Positions 6,001 through 6,142 of a stretch of 6,142 nucleotides of DNA are shown in pieces. Each line of letters starts with the position of its first letter. Within the stretch, counting starts at the first letter, position 1. A program made the translations under genes and the position numbers. The DNA comes from CAYICL01 sp964361885 (lineage in GTDB: Bacteria; Patescibacteriota; Microgenomatia; UBA1400; CG1-02-47-37): positions 1 through 6,142 of the forward strand of contig CAYICL010000037.1 of the NCBI GenBank assembly GCA_964361885.1, read 5' to 3'. The notes beneath the pieces were generated by a model. That model saw nothing but the letters and a program-made list of their open reading frames with translations. It was not told the origin of the DNA and searched no databases.

Positions 6001-6142
6001 CCCAGCTCCATTTAAATCAAACCGTCACTGTCGGCGGTTCGATTAAAACAGTTAAAAAAATTATCACTAAAAAATCCAGCCAGGAAATGGCTTTTGCCAC
6101 CCTGGATGATGATACCGGCACCATTGAACTGATAATTTTCCC
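3063..6142 (+). CDS. dnaE: DNA polymerase III subunit alpha, 3' end missing
   Basis: Replicative C-family DNA polymerase. The start at 3063 gives MIDFCHLHVHSEYSLLDG, the normal DnaE N-terminus. The PHP domain (about 1-280) keeps a full candidate metal set: H8, H10, D41/H42, E67, H88, C138, D206 and H208. The polymerase core has GPGRGSVAGS (357-366), catalytic D401 and D403 in PDIDLDF, and D556 in KMDFLG. RHASTHAAGVV (501-511), IFQLESGGM (605-613) and LYRPGPM (634-640) also match, as does FNKAHATAYA (746-755). A helix-hairpin-helix region lies near 828-845. Residues 914-918, QVAMF, fit the beta-clamp-binding motif, then EKQLLGFYLTDHP. The OB-fold begins near 987. The frame is open to the window end after 1026 codons; roughly 100-150 residues of a typical ~1150 are missing. 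No frameshift, in-frame stop or intein is seen. It is probably transcribed from its own leaderless promoter. Confidence 0.97.
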   Translation, partial: MIDFCHLHVHSEYSLLDGLSKIDELISQTKKLKMDAIALTDHGVMYGAVKFHNAALKAGLKPIIGVESYLTTADLKDKSPGVQKQTYHQLLLAKNYQGYKNLMKLTTIAHLEGFYYRPRFDFPTLEKYHEGLIATSSCLQGIIPQLILEGRDKQALTQCRYFLNLFGPDFYLELQKHQGIPELNRVNKTLFDFSRQLGIPVVATNDIHYVNPQDAKAQDALLAIQTKTILSDKNRLTMIDSPDYYLKSPQEMKQLFSDLPDALTNTRKIADKCNVTIPTGKWILPAFTLPAGYKKSEKYLNDLAHEGLLKRFPKPSKDQLHRLDYELKVICDKGFATYFLIVQDFVNWAKQHQIRVGPGRGSVAGSLAAFALRITSIDPIEHNIPFERFLNPERPSPPDIDLDFADDRRDEVIEYVANKYGKDKVAQIITFGTMEARGSIRDIGRVLGLPYSDPDKIAKLIPIGFNIEEALVNVPELQEYYRDEKFKDLLTLAKKVEGTARHASTHAAGVVIGDKPLTEYTPLQLESKNERVMTQYDMYSLDCNIDADAIGLLKMDFLGLRNLTILQNAIDFVIDQTGKRVDMSEIPLDDKAAFKLLGKGQTIGIFQLESGGMRHVAKKLKPSRFSDITAMVALYRPGPMGLIDDFIAGKKNPQKIIYPHPDLKPVLEETYGVAVYQEQALQIANVMAGYTLGEADILRRAIGKKKRAMMAKEKSKFGERARHKGYSAEIAAKIWGYIEKFAGYGFNKAHATAYAMIAYQTAYMKANHPVEFMAALLSAESSNKDKIPVAVDEAKRMKIKVLPPDINQSSIDFTIIKSADSLNHQAIRFGLSAIKNVGEAAIKAILTGRKKKSFSGLTDFCRRIDQQKVNKKVLESLIQVGAFDAFGKRARLLLGLESIRQTASEHQKTAASPQVAMFSGQSASAQAVVDKLPQAEEFSKTDLLSFEKQLLGFYLTDHPLGEALKQIKSMVSHHIGDLDPQLHLNQTVTVGGSIKTVKKIITKKSSQEMAFATLDDDTGTIELIIF

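Noticed and set aside
3063..6142. Intein or frameshift in dnaE
   Set aside because: Polymerase motifs follow each other without insertion and the frame is open throughout.

Overview
The window reads as a piece of a bacterial chromosome, most likely from an uncultivated lineage assembled from a metagenome: it carries a 100-N scaffold gap and compact gene spacing. The housekeeping genes resemble those of Candidate Phyla Radiation (Patescibacteria, perhaps Microgenomates) bacteria. That placement is an impression from protein style, missing Shine-Dalgarno sites and compactness, not a database result. The genetic code looks standard: gatA ends on TGA in an ATGA overlap, and the 1026 codons of dnaE seen here contain no in-frame TGA.

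Layout, all on the + strand: (1) the 3' part of gatA (1-911); (2) gatB (908-1800), overlapping gatA by 4 bases and broken by the gap at 1639-1738; (3) an orphan gene of 187 codons (1846-2409); (4) a second orphan gene of 168 codons (2468-2974); (5) dnaE, DNA polymerase III alpha, from 3063 and running off the end after 1026 codons. GatA and GatB belong to the amidotransferase that makes Gln-tRNA(Gln) and/or Asn-tRNA(Asn). DnaE is the replicative polymerase. The two orphan genes are more AT-rich than their neighbours and match no family I recognise.

The most interesting part is the set of gene junctions. A palindromic repeat (core GGTCTCTCCCTGTAGG, with a CAGGG/CCCTG hairpin) occurs three times in direct orientation at 1779, 2388 and 2981, each at the 3' end of one of three consecutive unrelated genes. 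In gatB and the first orphan gene the repeat is read in the same frame and supplies the last residues and the stop, so both proteins end in LQGLSL. After the second orphan gene the same tail is encoded in frame, but behind a TGA stop. Copies 2 and 3 continue into a shared second segment (TCTTTGCCGGTACTTGC), whose last bases form the -35 of a candidate promoter. Each downstream gene (orphan 1, orphan 2, dnaE) has a sigma70-like promoter with a 17-base spacer. The predicted transcription start lies on, or about 4 bases before, the ATG, so these transcripts are probably leaderless. The junctions therefore look like repeated modules of C-terminal tail, stop, hairpin and promoter. Whether this is a mobile palindromic element, a cassette system or a regulatory unit cannot be decided from one window.
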